Shown here: in pieces, positions 1 through 5,777 of the stretch
How the letters are laid out: each line of letters starts with the position of its first letter
Position numbering within the stretch: position 1 is the first letter of the stretch
Origin: Methanoregulaceae archaeon
GTDB lineage: Archaea; Halobacteriota; Methanomicrobia; Methanomicrobiales; Methanospirillaceae
Direction: 5' to 3'
NCBI GenBank assembly: GCA_028679275.1
Contig: JAJRBV010000110.1
Span: 1-5,887, forward strand
Length of the DNA: 5,887 bases
Position numbers and translations under genes: made by a program
The notes under the pieces: model-generated
What the model was told of the DNA's origin: nothing
Database searches by the model: none
Seen by the model: the letters and a program-made list of their open reading frames with translations, nothing else

Positions 1-2
1 AG

Positions 3-80
3 TTGTATCGGAGCCACTTTATGGATTATTTTAACGCAATGCGACATCACTCCTATCAGCAATACCCTTTCGGTCACTGA
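3..80 (+). CDS. Possible C-terminal fragment of an unidentified protein (cut by the window edge)
   Basis: Reading from base 3 gives 25 open codons before a TGA at 78-80. The tail is rich in aromatic and histidine residues and ends in SYQQYPFGH. I do not recognise the family. A transposase or integrase tail is conceivable from the Tyr/His/Arg-rich character, but nothing proves it. Frame 1 is also open (to TAA at 88-90), so coding is not established. The stop lies inside the left arm of the inverted repeat at 71-125. The upstream sequence would be needed to decide. Confidence 0.18.
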   Translation: MYRSHFMDYFNAMRHHSYQQYPFGH

Positions 81-125
81 ACTATCATAACCCATTGACC
101 GGTTGGGTGCTTACGATAGTGACCG
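71..125. repeat. 55-bp imperfect inverted repeat
   Basis: Three arm segments pair in order: CGGTC (71-75) with GACCG (121-125), ACTATC (81-86) with GATAGT (115-120), and ACCCA (90-94) with TGGGT (104-108). A 9-nt loop, TTGACCGGT, closes the structure. The left arm has a five-base bulge (76-80), and the inner loop is 3 nt against 6 nt. An alternative register pairs CGGTCACT (71-78) perfectly with AGTGACCG (118-125). The 16 pairs could form an RNA hairpin, a protein-binding palindrome or a mobile-element end. No U run follows, so it does not look like a classical terminator. Confidence 0.5.
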
Positions 126-247
126 TTAAGATACCAGTAAGGAGGAAAAACAAAATTATTCTGATGATATGATTCAGTTTACCGTGTTATACAAACCCGT
201 CCTGTCCTCGTAAAAACTGGCATTACAGATGGTAAGGATCCCAGGCA

Positions 248-257
248 GATATAAATT
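248..257 (+). promoter_or_regulatory. Possible TATA box for the Imm-5-like gene
   Basis: The AT-rich block GATATAAATT is centred about 34 nt upstream of the ATG at 286. Archaeal transcription usually begins about 25 nt downstream of the TATA centre, here near 277-280. The message would therefore have almost no leader before 286. This fits the absence of a Shine-Dalgarno sequence ahead of that ATG. The match to the archaeal consensus is only moderate. Confidence 0.3.
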
Positions 258-285
258 CCCTTTATGAGAAACACTGCGTATTGCC

Positions 286-786
286 ATGAGACGACCGATA
301 ATGGCAGTTACACGCATGGATAAGCCGATTACAGAGCTAGCGAGTACAACGTCCCATAAAACATTAGCAATATGGGCTGCTGACTGTGCAGAGCGGGTAC
401 TACCCTGTTTTGAGGAAATATACCCGGACGATCCCCGCCCACGTAACGCTATCGAAGCATGCCGGGATTGGGTACGCACGGGCGTGTTCAGGATGGCAGA
501 TATACGCAGAACTGCCCTTGCATCCCATGCCGCTGCTCGTGAGGTCCCCGAGTATCATGCAGCCCGTTCTGCTGCCCGTGCCGCAGGTCAGGCGCTGGCA
601 ACTGCCCATGTTCCTGCCCATGCACTCGCTGCTGCCGTTTACGCTGCTACCGCTGTCCGGGACGCTGCCAGCTCTGCTGATGCCGATATTGCCACGACCA
701 GAGAACGTGAATGGCAGTATCAGCACCTGCTCAGATTGAGAGAGAACGATGATTTCATAAAAAAAACTGATAACCATCTTCCCTGA
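286..786 (+). CDS. Imm-5-like domain protein (putative immunity protein family)
   Basis: A 166-residue, alanine-rich (about one fifth), mostly helical soluble protein with no signal peptide or membrane segment. I recognise the family of stand-alone 'putative immunity proteins' with an Imm-5-like fold from three blocks: LAIWAADCAERVLP (27-40) running into PDDPRPRNAIEACRDWVRTG (47-66); the small-residue helix AARAAGQALATAHVPAHALA (96-115); and the tail motif REWQYQHLL (141-149). The family name rests on association with polymorphic toxins in bacteria. No biochemical role is established to my knowledge, and no toxin gene is visible here. Start choice is open: ATGs at 286, 301 and 316 are in frame, none has a clear Shine-Dalgarno, and the family core begins near residue 22. 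I keep 286 because a TATA-like block would start transcription just upstream. The gene faces tRNA-Val and stands alone, so recent acquisition is plausible. Confidence 0.75.
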   Translation: MRRPIMAVTRMDKPITELASTTSHKTLAIWAADCAERVLPCFEEIYPDDPRPRNAIEACRDWVRTGVFRMADIRRTALASHAAAREVPEYHAARSAARAAGQALATAHVPAHALAAAVYAATAVRDAASSADADIATTREREWQYQHLLRLRENDDFIKKTDNHLP

Positions 787-789
787 CCT

Positions 790-802
790 CCTTTTCAAAA
801 GG
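790..802. terminator. Short palindrome between the convergent Imm-5-like gene and tRNA-Val
   Basis: CCTTTT (790-795) and AAAAGG (797-802) are perfect inverted copies around one base, four bases after the Imm-5-like stop codon. The T4 tract (+ strand) and A4 tract (T4 on the - strand) could help end transcription from either side. The runs are short, so this is a weak terminator call. Confidence 0.3.
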
Positions 803-832
803 GCAGAACTCACCTCCCTGAAATATCTCCTG

Positions 833-837
833 AAAAA
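833..837 (-). terminator. Oligo-T terminator of tRNA-Val
   Basis: On the minus strand a T5 run (AAAAA at 833-837 on the plus strand) begins 7 nt after the discriminator base of the tRNA. Short oligo-T tracts close behind stable RNA genes are the usual archaeal termination signal. Confidence 0.5.
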
Positions 838-843
838 CAGCGA

Positions 844-917
844 TGGGCTCGAGGAGATTCGAACTCCTGACCTCCGCCATGTCAAGGCGACGTCATAACC
901 AGCTAGACCACGAGCCC
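844..917 (-). tRNA. tRNA-Val (anticodon GAC)
   Basis: The minus strand folds into a full 74-nt cloverleaf. The 7-bp acceptor stem GGGCTCG/CGAGCCC is perfect, with A73 at 844. The D stem is GTC/GAC with GG in the loop. The anticodon stem TCGCC/GGCGG has one T-G pair, and its loop TTGACAT puts anticodon GAC at 881-883, reading GUC and GUU valine codons. The variable loop is 5 nt. The T stem AGGAG/CTCCT closes loop TTCGAAT. No intron is present. CCA is not encoded (the next minus-strand bases are TCG), so the CCA-adding enzyme must supply it. The gene has its own TATA box and T-run terminator, so it is a single-gene transcription unit. Confidence 0.97.
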
Positions 918-940
918 GCTCGGAATACCGAGATGCCTCC

Positions 941-948
941 TTATATGG
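941..948 (-). promoter_or_regulatory. TATA box of tRNA-Val
   Basis: On the minus strand this reads CCATATAA, centred about 27 nt upstream of the first base of the mature tRNA (917). That is the spacing expected for archaeal TBP-directed initiation at or just before the tRNA 5' end. A perfect small palindrome (919-932) lies between the box and the tRNA. Confidence 0.65.
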
Positions 949-1019
949 GTCACATAACTATTAAACTATTCTCTTTTCCTCCAAATACCGCCTGCAAATT
1001 CGATTGCTGAACCGGATCA

Positions 1020-1256
1020 CGATATAATTCCAATTATGAGAAGAGGCGCCATTACTGCGCAGAGGTAATGATCCGGGGTAAACCCGGGAAGCACCGGGAG
1101 AGAAACGACGGTACTGGTATCCTGATACCCAAACGGGGAGGGAACTACTGAAACCAGAAGATCGAAAAAGGCAGGGGAATGCCATCAATGACATACGAAG
1201 CCCTGATAGATTACGATGGACATTCAGTTCCTCAATACCGATCACCGTAATTTTTG
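1020..1256 (+). ncRNA. Candidate structured small RNA or long untranslated leader
   Basis: Positions 918-1360 contain no protein gene I can support. The plus strand shows an ordered set of signals: a TATA-like block GATATAATT (1021-1029), which would start RNA near 1050; hairpin CATTAC (1050-1055)/GTAATG (1065-1070); hairpin CCGGG (1073-1077)/CCCGG (1083-1087), with a competing partner CCGGG at 1094-1098; hairpin GGTATC (1116-1121)/GATACC (1124-1129); and finally ATTACG (1210-1215)/CGTAAT (1246-1251) running into T5 (1251-1255). Promoter, structure and terminator would bound an RNA of about 200 nt. Each element is individually weak and I recognise no known RNA family. The region could equally be the leader of the DUF4389 gene or unremarkable spacer. 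Confidence 0.25.
1210..1255 (+). terminator. Hairpin with T run, possible terminator
   Basis: ATTACG (1210-1215) pairs with CGTAAT (1246-1251). After one mismatch two further pairs form (TG with CA), and the 3' arm continues directly into a T5 run at 1251-1255. The loop is long, about 24 nt, which lowers confidence. If active it would end transcripts arising from the intergenic TATA-like block near 1025. Confidence 0.25.
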
Positions 1257-1360
1257 GGATAAAAGGAAGGATACGAACAGTCGATGCATGCGTGCAACCC
1301 GGAATAATCTCTTTCCCCTTTCCGGCTGTTCATCCCCTTCTTGAGTAAACGGCAGGTTTT

Positions 1361-1705
1361 ATGAGAGGTAAACCGAACTGGTACCATGAGGTTCTTATCT
1401 TGACCGCAATAATTCCTGACCAGATTTTCGTATACGAGCATGAAGCCAGCCGGATTGAGCTCCTTGTCCGTATCGTGTACTGGATCGCGATCAGCCTCGT
1501 ATCCATGATATACGGGATCCTTGCCATGATCTGTCTCTTTATCCAGTGGTTCTTCATCCTGATCTTTGGCAGGCGCCAGCAGGGCCTCTCTGACTTCGCG
1601 AAGGGGTATTTCGAGTACATCGTGTCACGGATGCCCTACATGTATTTCATGACCGATGTACGACCGCGAATCCTCCCTGACCCTGTTAAAATCTACATGG
1701 ATTAG
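1361..1705 (+). CDS. DUF4389-type small membrane protein
   Basis: This small protein of unknown function matches the DUF4389 pattern as I know it: an N-terminal block YEHEASRIELLVRIVYW (25-41), one long or two close hydrophobic membrane segments (about 36-69), then the signature FIQWFFILIFGRRQQGL (60-76), followed by GYFEYIVSR (82-90), YMYFMTD (93-99) and a Pro-rich C-terminal tail. It probably sits in the cytoplasmic membrane; no reaction is known for the family. The start is uncertain. ATG 1361 gives 114 residues but has only AGGT three bases away. An in-frame TTG at 1400 (101 residues) has GAGGT (1388-1392) with 7-nt spacing and removes a non-conserved 13-residue extension, so it may be the true start. 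The gene stands alone and is convergent with serA. Confidence 0.8.
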   Translation: MRGKPNWYHEVLILTAIIPDQIFVYEHEASRIELLVRIVYWIAISLVSMIYGILAMICLFIQWFFILIFGRRQQGLSDFAKGYFEYIVSRMPYMYFMTDVRPRILPDPVKIYMD

Positions 1706-1708
1706 AAA

Positions 1709-1727
1709 TGAAAAAAAATATTTTTCA
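1709..1727. terminator. Bidirectional A/T hairpin between the DUF4389 gene and serA
   Basis: TGAAAAA (1709-1715) and TTTTTCA (1721-1727) are perfect inverted arms around AAATA. The plus strand offers T5 (1721-1725) three codons or so after the DUF4389 stop. The minus strand offers T8 (the A run at 1711-1718) about 40-50 nt after the serA stop. Oligo-T tracts are the archaeal termination signal, so one element can serve both convergent genes. Confidence 0.55.
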
Positions 1728-1764
1728 AATCTGAGCGCCATTCAGGGGAAACCAGGTACCGGAT

Positions 1765-3378
1765 TCAGATCAGGTTATCCGAGATCTTTGCAAATTTTGC
1801 GGTAAAGATACCGGGCATCGACCGGATCTCATCCATAGCTTCAGGAGGGACTTCGCTGTCAACGTTCAGCACCATGATGGCTTCTTCCCCCGGGGTTATC
1901 CGGCCGACCTGCATGCCGGCGATGTTGATATTCATCCGGCCGAGGATGGTTGATGCCCTGCCGATCACGCCGGGCTTGTCGAGGTGCCGGGATACGATCA
2001 CGTATCCTTCCGGGATCATATCCATGGTGTAGCCCCCGATAGAGACGATCCGGCTTCTTCCCCTGAAAAATACCGTCCCGCTCATCGTCTCCTCCATGGT
2101 ATCGGTCTTGACCCTGATGGTGACAAGGCTCTTGAACCCGCCCGATTCGGTGGTGGTGGTCTCAGAGTAACTGATTCCCCGTTCCTTGGCAATGAACTCG
2201 GCGTTCACGATATTGACCGGCACCTGGAGGATCGGGTCAAGGAGCCCCTTCAGGGCCATCCGGGTGATGAACCGTGTATTTGTCCCGAGCTGGGAGAGTT
2301 CCCCGCTGTAGGTGAAATCGACCCGGTCCACGCGTCCTCCCACGATCTGGGTGAGGAACCGTGCCATTTTCTCGGCAAGGAAGGCAAACGGCTCAATCGT
2401 ATCGGCATATTCTGCGGGGATTATCGGTGCATTCACGATATATTTGGCCGATCCTCCCTTCAGCACTGCACTGCACTGCTTGGCAATCGAGACTGCGACA
2501 TTGGTCTGGGCCTCCACTGTACTGGCACCGAGATGGGGGGTCGTGATCACCTGGTCGAGCGTGAGGAGAGCCGAGGTAAGGGGGGGCTCTTCTTCAAAGA
2601 CATCGAGCGCAGCTCCCGCAACTTTGCCGTTCTTTATCGCGTCATAGAGAGCTTTCTCATCGATAATCCCCCCACGGGCGCAGTTGATAATCCTGACCCC
2701 GTCCTTCATCGTGGCAATGCTTTTTGCATTAATGACGTGTTTTGTCTCCTTGATCAGGGGAGTATGGACCGTGATGAAATCTGAGATCCTGAAGAGATCC
2801 TCGAGAGATACCGATTCAACACCCAGCTGGGCAGCCCGTTCTTTACTGATGAACGGATCGTATCCTGCACAATGCATCCCCATCGCATTCGCCCTTTTTG
2901 CAATCTCCCGCCCGATCCTGCCAAGCCCGACAATCCCGAGTGTCTTTTCGTTCAGCTCCACACCCATGAATTTCGAGCGTTTCCACTCTTTCTTCTTCAG
3001 GGATGCATTCGCCTGAGGAATATTCCGGGCAAGCGAGAGCATCATGGCCATGGTGTGCTCGGTTGCAGCAAGGGTATTTCCCTCAGGGGCATTTGCGACA
3101 ATAATACCCCGGCGGGTTGCCGCATCCATATCGATATTATCCACCCCGGCACCGGCTCTCCCGATGAAACGAAGCTTCTTTCCGGCATCGATCACCTTTG
3201 CAGTGACCTCGGTGCCGCTCCGGACAAGGAGCGCATCGTAATCCCCGATGATTTTGATCAGCTCATCTTCCGGGAGTTCCGTTTTTACATCCACCCGGAA
3301 CTCGGACTTGAGAAGATCCAACCCTTCTTCAGCCAGCGGATCGCTGACCAGAATCCTGAAGCTCACATTAAGACCCAT
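1765..3378 (-). CDS. serA: D-3-phosphoglycerate dehydrogenase
   Basis: Cytoplasmic NAD-dependent oxidation of 3-phosphoglycerate to 3-phosphohydroxypyruvate, the first step of phosphorylated serine synthesis. The product is 537 residues, the long SerA type. Order: substrate-binding half 1-100 and about 290-320; Rossmann NAD domain about 100-290 with GLGRIG (151-156) and D174 after the second strand; catalytic Arg235 in NCARGG, Glu264 in VFEEEPP and His282 in TTPHLGAST; an intervening (ASB-type) domain about 325-450; and a C-terminal ACT domain about 458-530 starting at IVSRHLDKPGVIG. In SerA relatives the ACT and ASB domains bind effectors such as serine, so feedback control is likely but unproven here. 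I chose ATG 3378 because GGTGG (3387-3391) lies 9 nt upstream and the family start SFRILVSDPLAEEGL follows at once. The frame stays open further upstream, but into ppsA. GTG 3366 is a less likely alternative. Confidence 0.97.
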   Translation of the reverse strand: MGLNVSFRILVSDPLAEEGLDLLKSEFRVDVKTELPEDELIKIIGDYDALLVRSGTEVTAKVIDAGKKLRFIGRAGAGVDNIDMDAATRRGIIVANAPEGNTLAATEHTMAMMLSLARNIPQANASLKKKEWKRSKFMGVELNEKTLGIVGLGRIGREIAKRANAMGMHCAGYDPFISKERAAQLGVESVSLEDLFRISDFITVHTPLIKETKHVINAKSIATMKDGVRIINCARGGIIDEKALYDAIKNGKVAGAALDVFEEEPPLTSALLTLDQVITTPHLGASTVEAQTNVAVSIAKQCSAVLKGGSAKYIVNAPIIPAEYADTIEPFAFLAEKMARFLTQIVGGRVDRVDFTYSGELSQLGTNTRFITRMALKGLLDPILQVPVNIVNAEFIAKERGISYSETTTTESGGFKSLVTIRVKTDTMEETMSGTVFFRGRSRIVSIGGYTMDMIPEGYVIVSRHLDKPGVIGRASTILGRMNINIAGMQVGRITPGEEAIMVLNVDSEVPPEAMDEIRSMPGIFTAKFAKISDNLI

Positions 3379-3460
3379 AGTAGATAGCCACCAGAGCTTT
3401 TCTAACCTTCTTCTTGAATCATCGCGTATGAGGGCTCCTGCCAGGATGATGAATAATGAT

Positions 3461-3470
3461 AATTTATTAA
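3461..3470. promoter_or_regulatory. TATA element in the serA/ppsA divergent intergenic region
   Basis: The block AATTTATTAA (TTAATAAATT on the minus strand) is the most AT-rich element in the 125 bp between the two start codons. On the plus strand it predicts initiation near 3490, about 14 nt before the ppsA ATG. On the minus strand it predicts initiation near 3440, giving serA a leader of about 60 nt. It fits ppsA best; shared use by both genes is possible because the sequence is almost symmetrical. Confidence 0.45.
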
Positions 3471-3503
3471 GCAGATGACAGGTGAGATTATAGTGGTGCG
3501 TGA

Positions 3504-5777
3504 ATGAAGGAGATGCCTGATATTCTGTGGCTTGAGGAGATACGAAAGGAGGATATTGCTGCAGTGGGGGGGAAAGGAGCCTCGCTTGGGGAGATGTCGT
3601 CAATCGGCCTTCCTGTCCCGGGAGGATTTGTGGTCACGAGCCGGGCTTTCCGCCGCTTCCTGGTCGAGGCCGGGATCGAGCAGACCCTGTTTGACGACCT
3701 CGAGAAACTGAATGTGGATGACAACCGTGCCCTTGAACAGGCGTCAAAAAAGGCCAGGGCTGCGGTGATGAAAGCCAAGATGCCCGCATCCCTGAAGGAC
3801 CGGATCCGGGAGACCTACCAGAAACTTAACGGAGGCGGGATGGTTGTTGCGGTCCGGTCAAGCGCAACTGCCGAGGATCTCCCGGATGCTAGTTTTGCGG
3901 GCCAGCAGGAGACCTACCTGAATATCCGGGGGGAGAAGAACCTTCTTGAAGCGATCCAGAAGTGCTGGGCTTCACTGTACGGGGCAAGGGCAATCTATTA
4001 CCGCGCAAAACAGGGGTTTGATGACCGGAGTGTCAATATCGCTGTCGTGGTCCAGCAGCTCATCAACGCGGAGAAAGCCGGCGTAATGTTCACCTCCCAC
4101 CCGGTCACCGGGGAACCTCTCTCTATCATCGAGGGCTCCTGGGGACTCGGCGAATCGGTGGTATCCGGATCGGTCTCCCCGGACAAGTATGTCTTCGACC
4201 AGCGGACCGGAAAAGTGATAGACCGGTTGATTGCTGCCAAAAAAATTGAGATTGTTTCTGAAGGGGAACACGGGACAAAGACGCTTGATGTTGAAAAGGA
4301 ACGGCAGGAAGCTCCGGTCCTGAATGACGATGAAGTCGCAAGGCTTGCAACGTATGGAAAGGTGGCCGAGACCCACTACGGAGTTCCCCAAGATGTGGAA
4401 TGGGGCATTGTCGGGGATACGATCTACATCCTCCAGTCCCGACCCATCACGACGATCAGGTCCAGTACCACTGCGGCGAAAACCGAAGCGGTTGAAGGAA
4501 AGATCCTTGTGAAAGGGCAGGGGGCATCACCAGGGGTCGCAACCGGGCGGGTGGTGGTCATCCGTGATGTCAAGGACACGGGCTCGGTCAGTGAAGGGGA
4601 TATCCTCGTGACGAGAATGACCAACCCTGACATGGTGCCTGCAATGCAGAAGGTCGCTGCGATTGTGACTGATGAGGGGGGGATGACCTGCCATGCTGCG
4701 ATTGTGAGCCGGGAACTCGGAACCCCGGCAGTCGTCGGGACAAGGAACGCCACATCGGTCCTGAAACCTGGCCAGCTCGTCACGGTTGACGGTGAGAAGG
4801 GATTCATCTACGAAGGAGCGCTCGAAAAACCGGTCCAGGCACAGATATCCGGTACAACCGCTGCCGCATCACCCCTGATCACGGCAACCAGCGTGAAAGT
4901 GAATGTCTCGATCCCGGCAGCTGCTGCAAGGGCTGCAGCAACAGGGGCTGACGGGGTCGGTCTGCTCCGTATCGAACATCTCATCCTCGGGCTGAACAAG
5001 ACACCCGGCTGGTTTATCACGAACGGGAAAGAGGAGGAATTTATCGATGAACTGTACAAGGGGATAAAAATTGTCCTCGATGCATTCTACGGAAAGCCCG
5101 TCTGGGTGCGGACGCTTGACGCCCCGACCGATGAGTTCCGGAATATGGCCGGGGGCGAGGATGAGCCCCATGAGCACAACCCTATGCTCGGCTGGCGGGG
5201 AATCAGGCGGGATCTCCAGAGCCCGGACCAGTTCCGTCTCCAGGTTGAGGCATTCAAGAGGCTCTGGGAGCAGGGATACGACAACCTCGGGGTGATGTTT
5301 CCCATGGTATCGCACCCCGATGAGTTTGTCACTGCACGGGAGATGATGGCAGGATGGGGCGTGGATGTCAATGCTGCAACCCTCGGGATCATGATCGAGA
5401 TACCTTCGAGCGCCATCATGATAGAAGATTTCATCCATGCAGGGATCGATTTCGCCTCGTTCGGGACCAACGACCTCATCCAGTATACCCTTGCCATTGA
5501 CCGGAACAATGAGAATGTTGCCTGCATGTACCAGCCGAAGCATCCTGCCGTGCTCGCCCTGATCGACCAGGCCATCCAGGTCTGCCGGGACCATGGGGTC
5601 GAGTGTTCCATCTGCGGCCAGGCAGGTTCAGAGCCGCCGATGGTGGCATGGCTTGTTGAGCACGGGATCACCAGCGTCTCGGCAAATATCGATGCCATCG
5701 GAAAGATACGGGAGACTGTCGCACGGACCGAGAAGCGGATCATCCTCGAGAGTGCGAGAAGGTCACATGCGGAGTAA
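3504..5777 (+). CDS. ppsA: Phosphoenolpyruvate synthase (pyruvate, water dikinase)
   Basis: Converts pyruvate, ATP and water to PEP, AMP and phosphate in the cytoplasm. It is the entry to gluconeogenesis for a methanogen that makes pyruvate from acetyl-CoA and CO2. At 757 residues it has the usual archaeal length. Domains: N-terminal ATP-grasp-like nucleotide domain about 5-320 (GGKGASLGEM 22-31, VRSSATAEDLPDASFAGQQ 117-135, the VEWGI...LQSRP end near 298-313); mobile phosphohistidine domain about 335-440 with GGMTCHAAIVSRELGTPAVV (392-411), His397 carrying the phosphate; C-terminal TIM barrel about 460-750 with GVGLLRIEH (484-492), Arg536, HNPMLGWRGIRR (558-569), IEIPSS (631-636), FGTNDLIQYTLA (653-664) and Cys704 in CGQAGS. 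All expected catalytic residues are present. A TGA directly precedes ATG 3504, and GGTG (3495-3498) lies 5 nt upstream; ATG 3513 has no room for a ribosome site. Its 3' end overlaps mfnA. Confidence 0.97.
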   Translation: MKEMPDILWLEEIRKEDIAAVGGKGASLGEMSSIGLPVPGGFVVTSRAFRRFLVEAGIEQTLFDDLEKLNVDDNRALEQASKKARAAVMKAKMPASLKDRIRETYQKLNGGGMVVAVRSSATAEDLPDASFAGQQETYLNIRGEKNLLEAIQKCWASLYGARAIYYRAKQGFDDRSVNIAVVVQQLINAEKAGVMFTSHPVTGEPLSIIEGSWGLGESVVSGSVSPDKYVFDQRTGKVIDRLIAAKKIEIVSEGEHGTKTLDVEKERQEAPVLNDDEVARLATYGKVAETHYGVPQDVEWGIVGDTIYILQSRPITTIRSSTTAAKTEAVEGKILVKGQGASPGVATGRVVVIRDVKDTGSVSEGDILVTRMTNPDMVPAMQKVAAIVTDEGGMTCHAAIVSRELGTPAVVGTRNATSVLKPGQLVTVDGEKGFIYEGALEKPVQAQISGTTAAASPLITATSVKVNVSIPAAAARAAATGADGVGLLRIEHLILGLNKTPGWFITNGKEEEFIDELYKGIKIVLDAFYGKPVWVRTLDAPTDEFRNMAGGEDEPHEHNPMLGWRGIRRDLQSPDQFRLQVEAFKRLWEQGYDNLGVMFPMVSHPDEFVTAREMMAGWGVDVNAATLGIMIEIPSSAIMIEDFIHAGIDFASFGTNDLIQYTLAIDRNNENVACMYQPKHPAVLALIDQAIQVCRDHGVECSICGQAGSEPPMVAWLVEHGITSVSANIDAIGKIRETVARTEKRIILESARRSHAE

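Noticed and set aside
141..213. GGAGG ribosome-site-like sequence (141-145) with ATGs at 164 and 169
   Set aside because: ATG 164 stops after two codons; ATG 169 gives 14 codons and lies 23 nt from GGAGG. No gene can be supported.
174..479. Minus-strand open frame of 101 codons
   Set aside because: It lies antisense to the Imm-5-like gene, has no recognisable motif and reads as a shadow of that gene and its leader.
400..885. Minus-strand open frame of 161 codons antisense to the Imm-5-like gene and running through tRNA-Val
   Set aside because: It reads through a tRNA gene and is Ser/Gly/Arg-rich with no family motif; the plus-strand frame carries the conserved protein blocks.
961..1441. Two minus-strand open frames (961-1245 and 1232-1441) in the tRNA to DUF4389 interval
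   Set aside because: No motif, no good ribosome site, low-complexity Ser/Arg-rich translation. The second overlaps the DUF4389 gene antisense. Neither looks like a protein.
3446..3520. ATGATGA (3446-3452) and CTGA (near 3517) resembling C and D boxes of an archaeal guide RNA
   Set aside because: There are no internal D' and C' boxes at proper spacing, and the stretch covers the ppsA promoter and start codon; chance in an AT-rich spacer is more likely.
3379..3603. Upstream extension of the serA frame to an ATG at 3603 (75 extra residues)
   Set aside because: The extension crosses the whole promoter region and runs antisense into ppsA, and its translation has no similarity to SerA. ATG 3378 has a ribosome site and the family N terminus.
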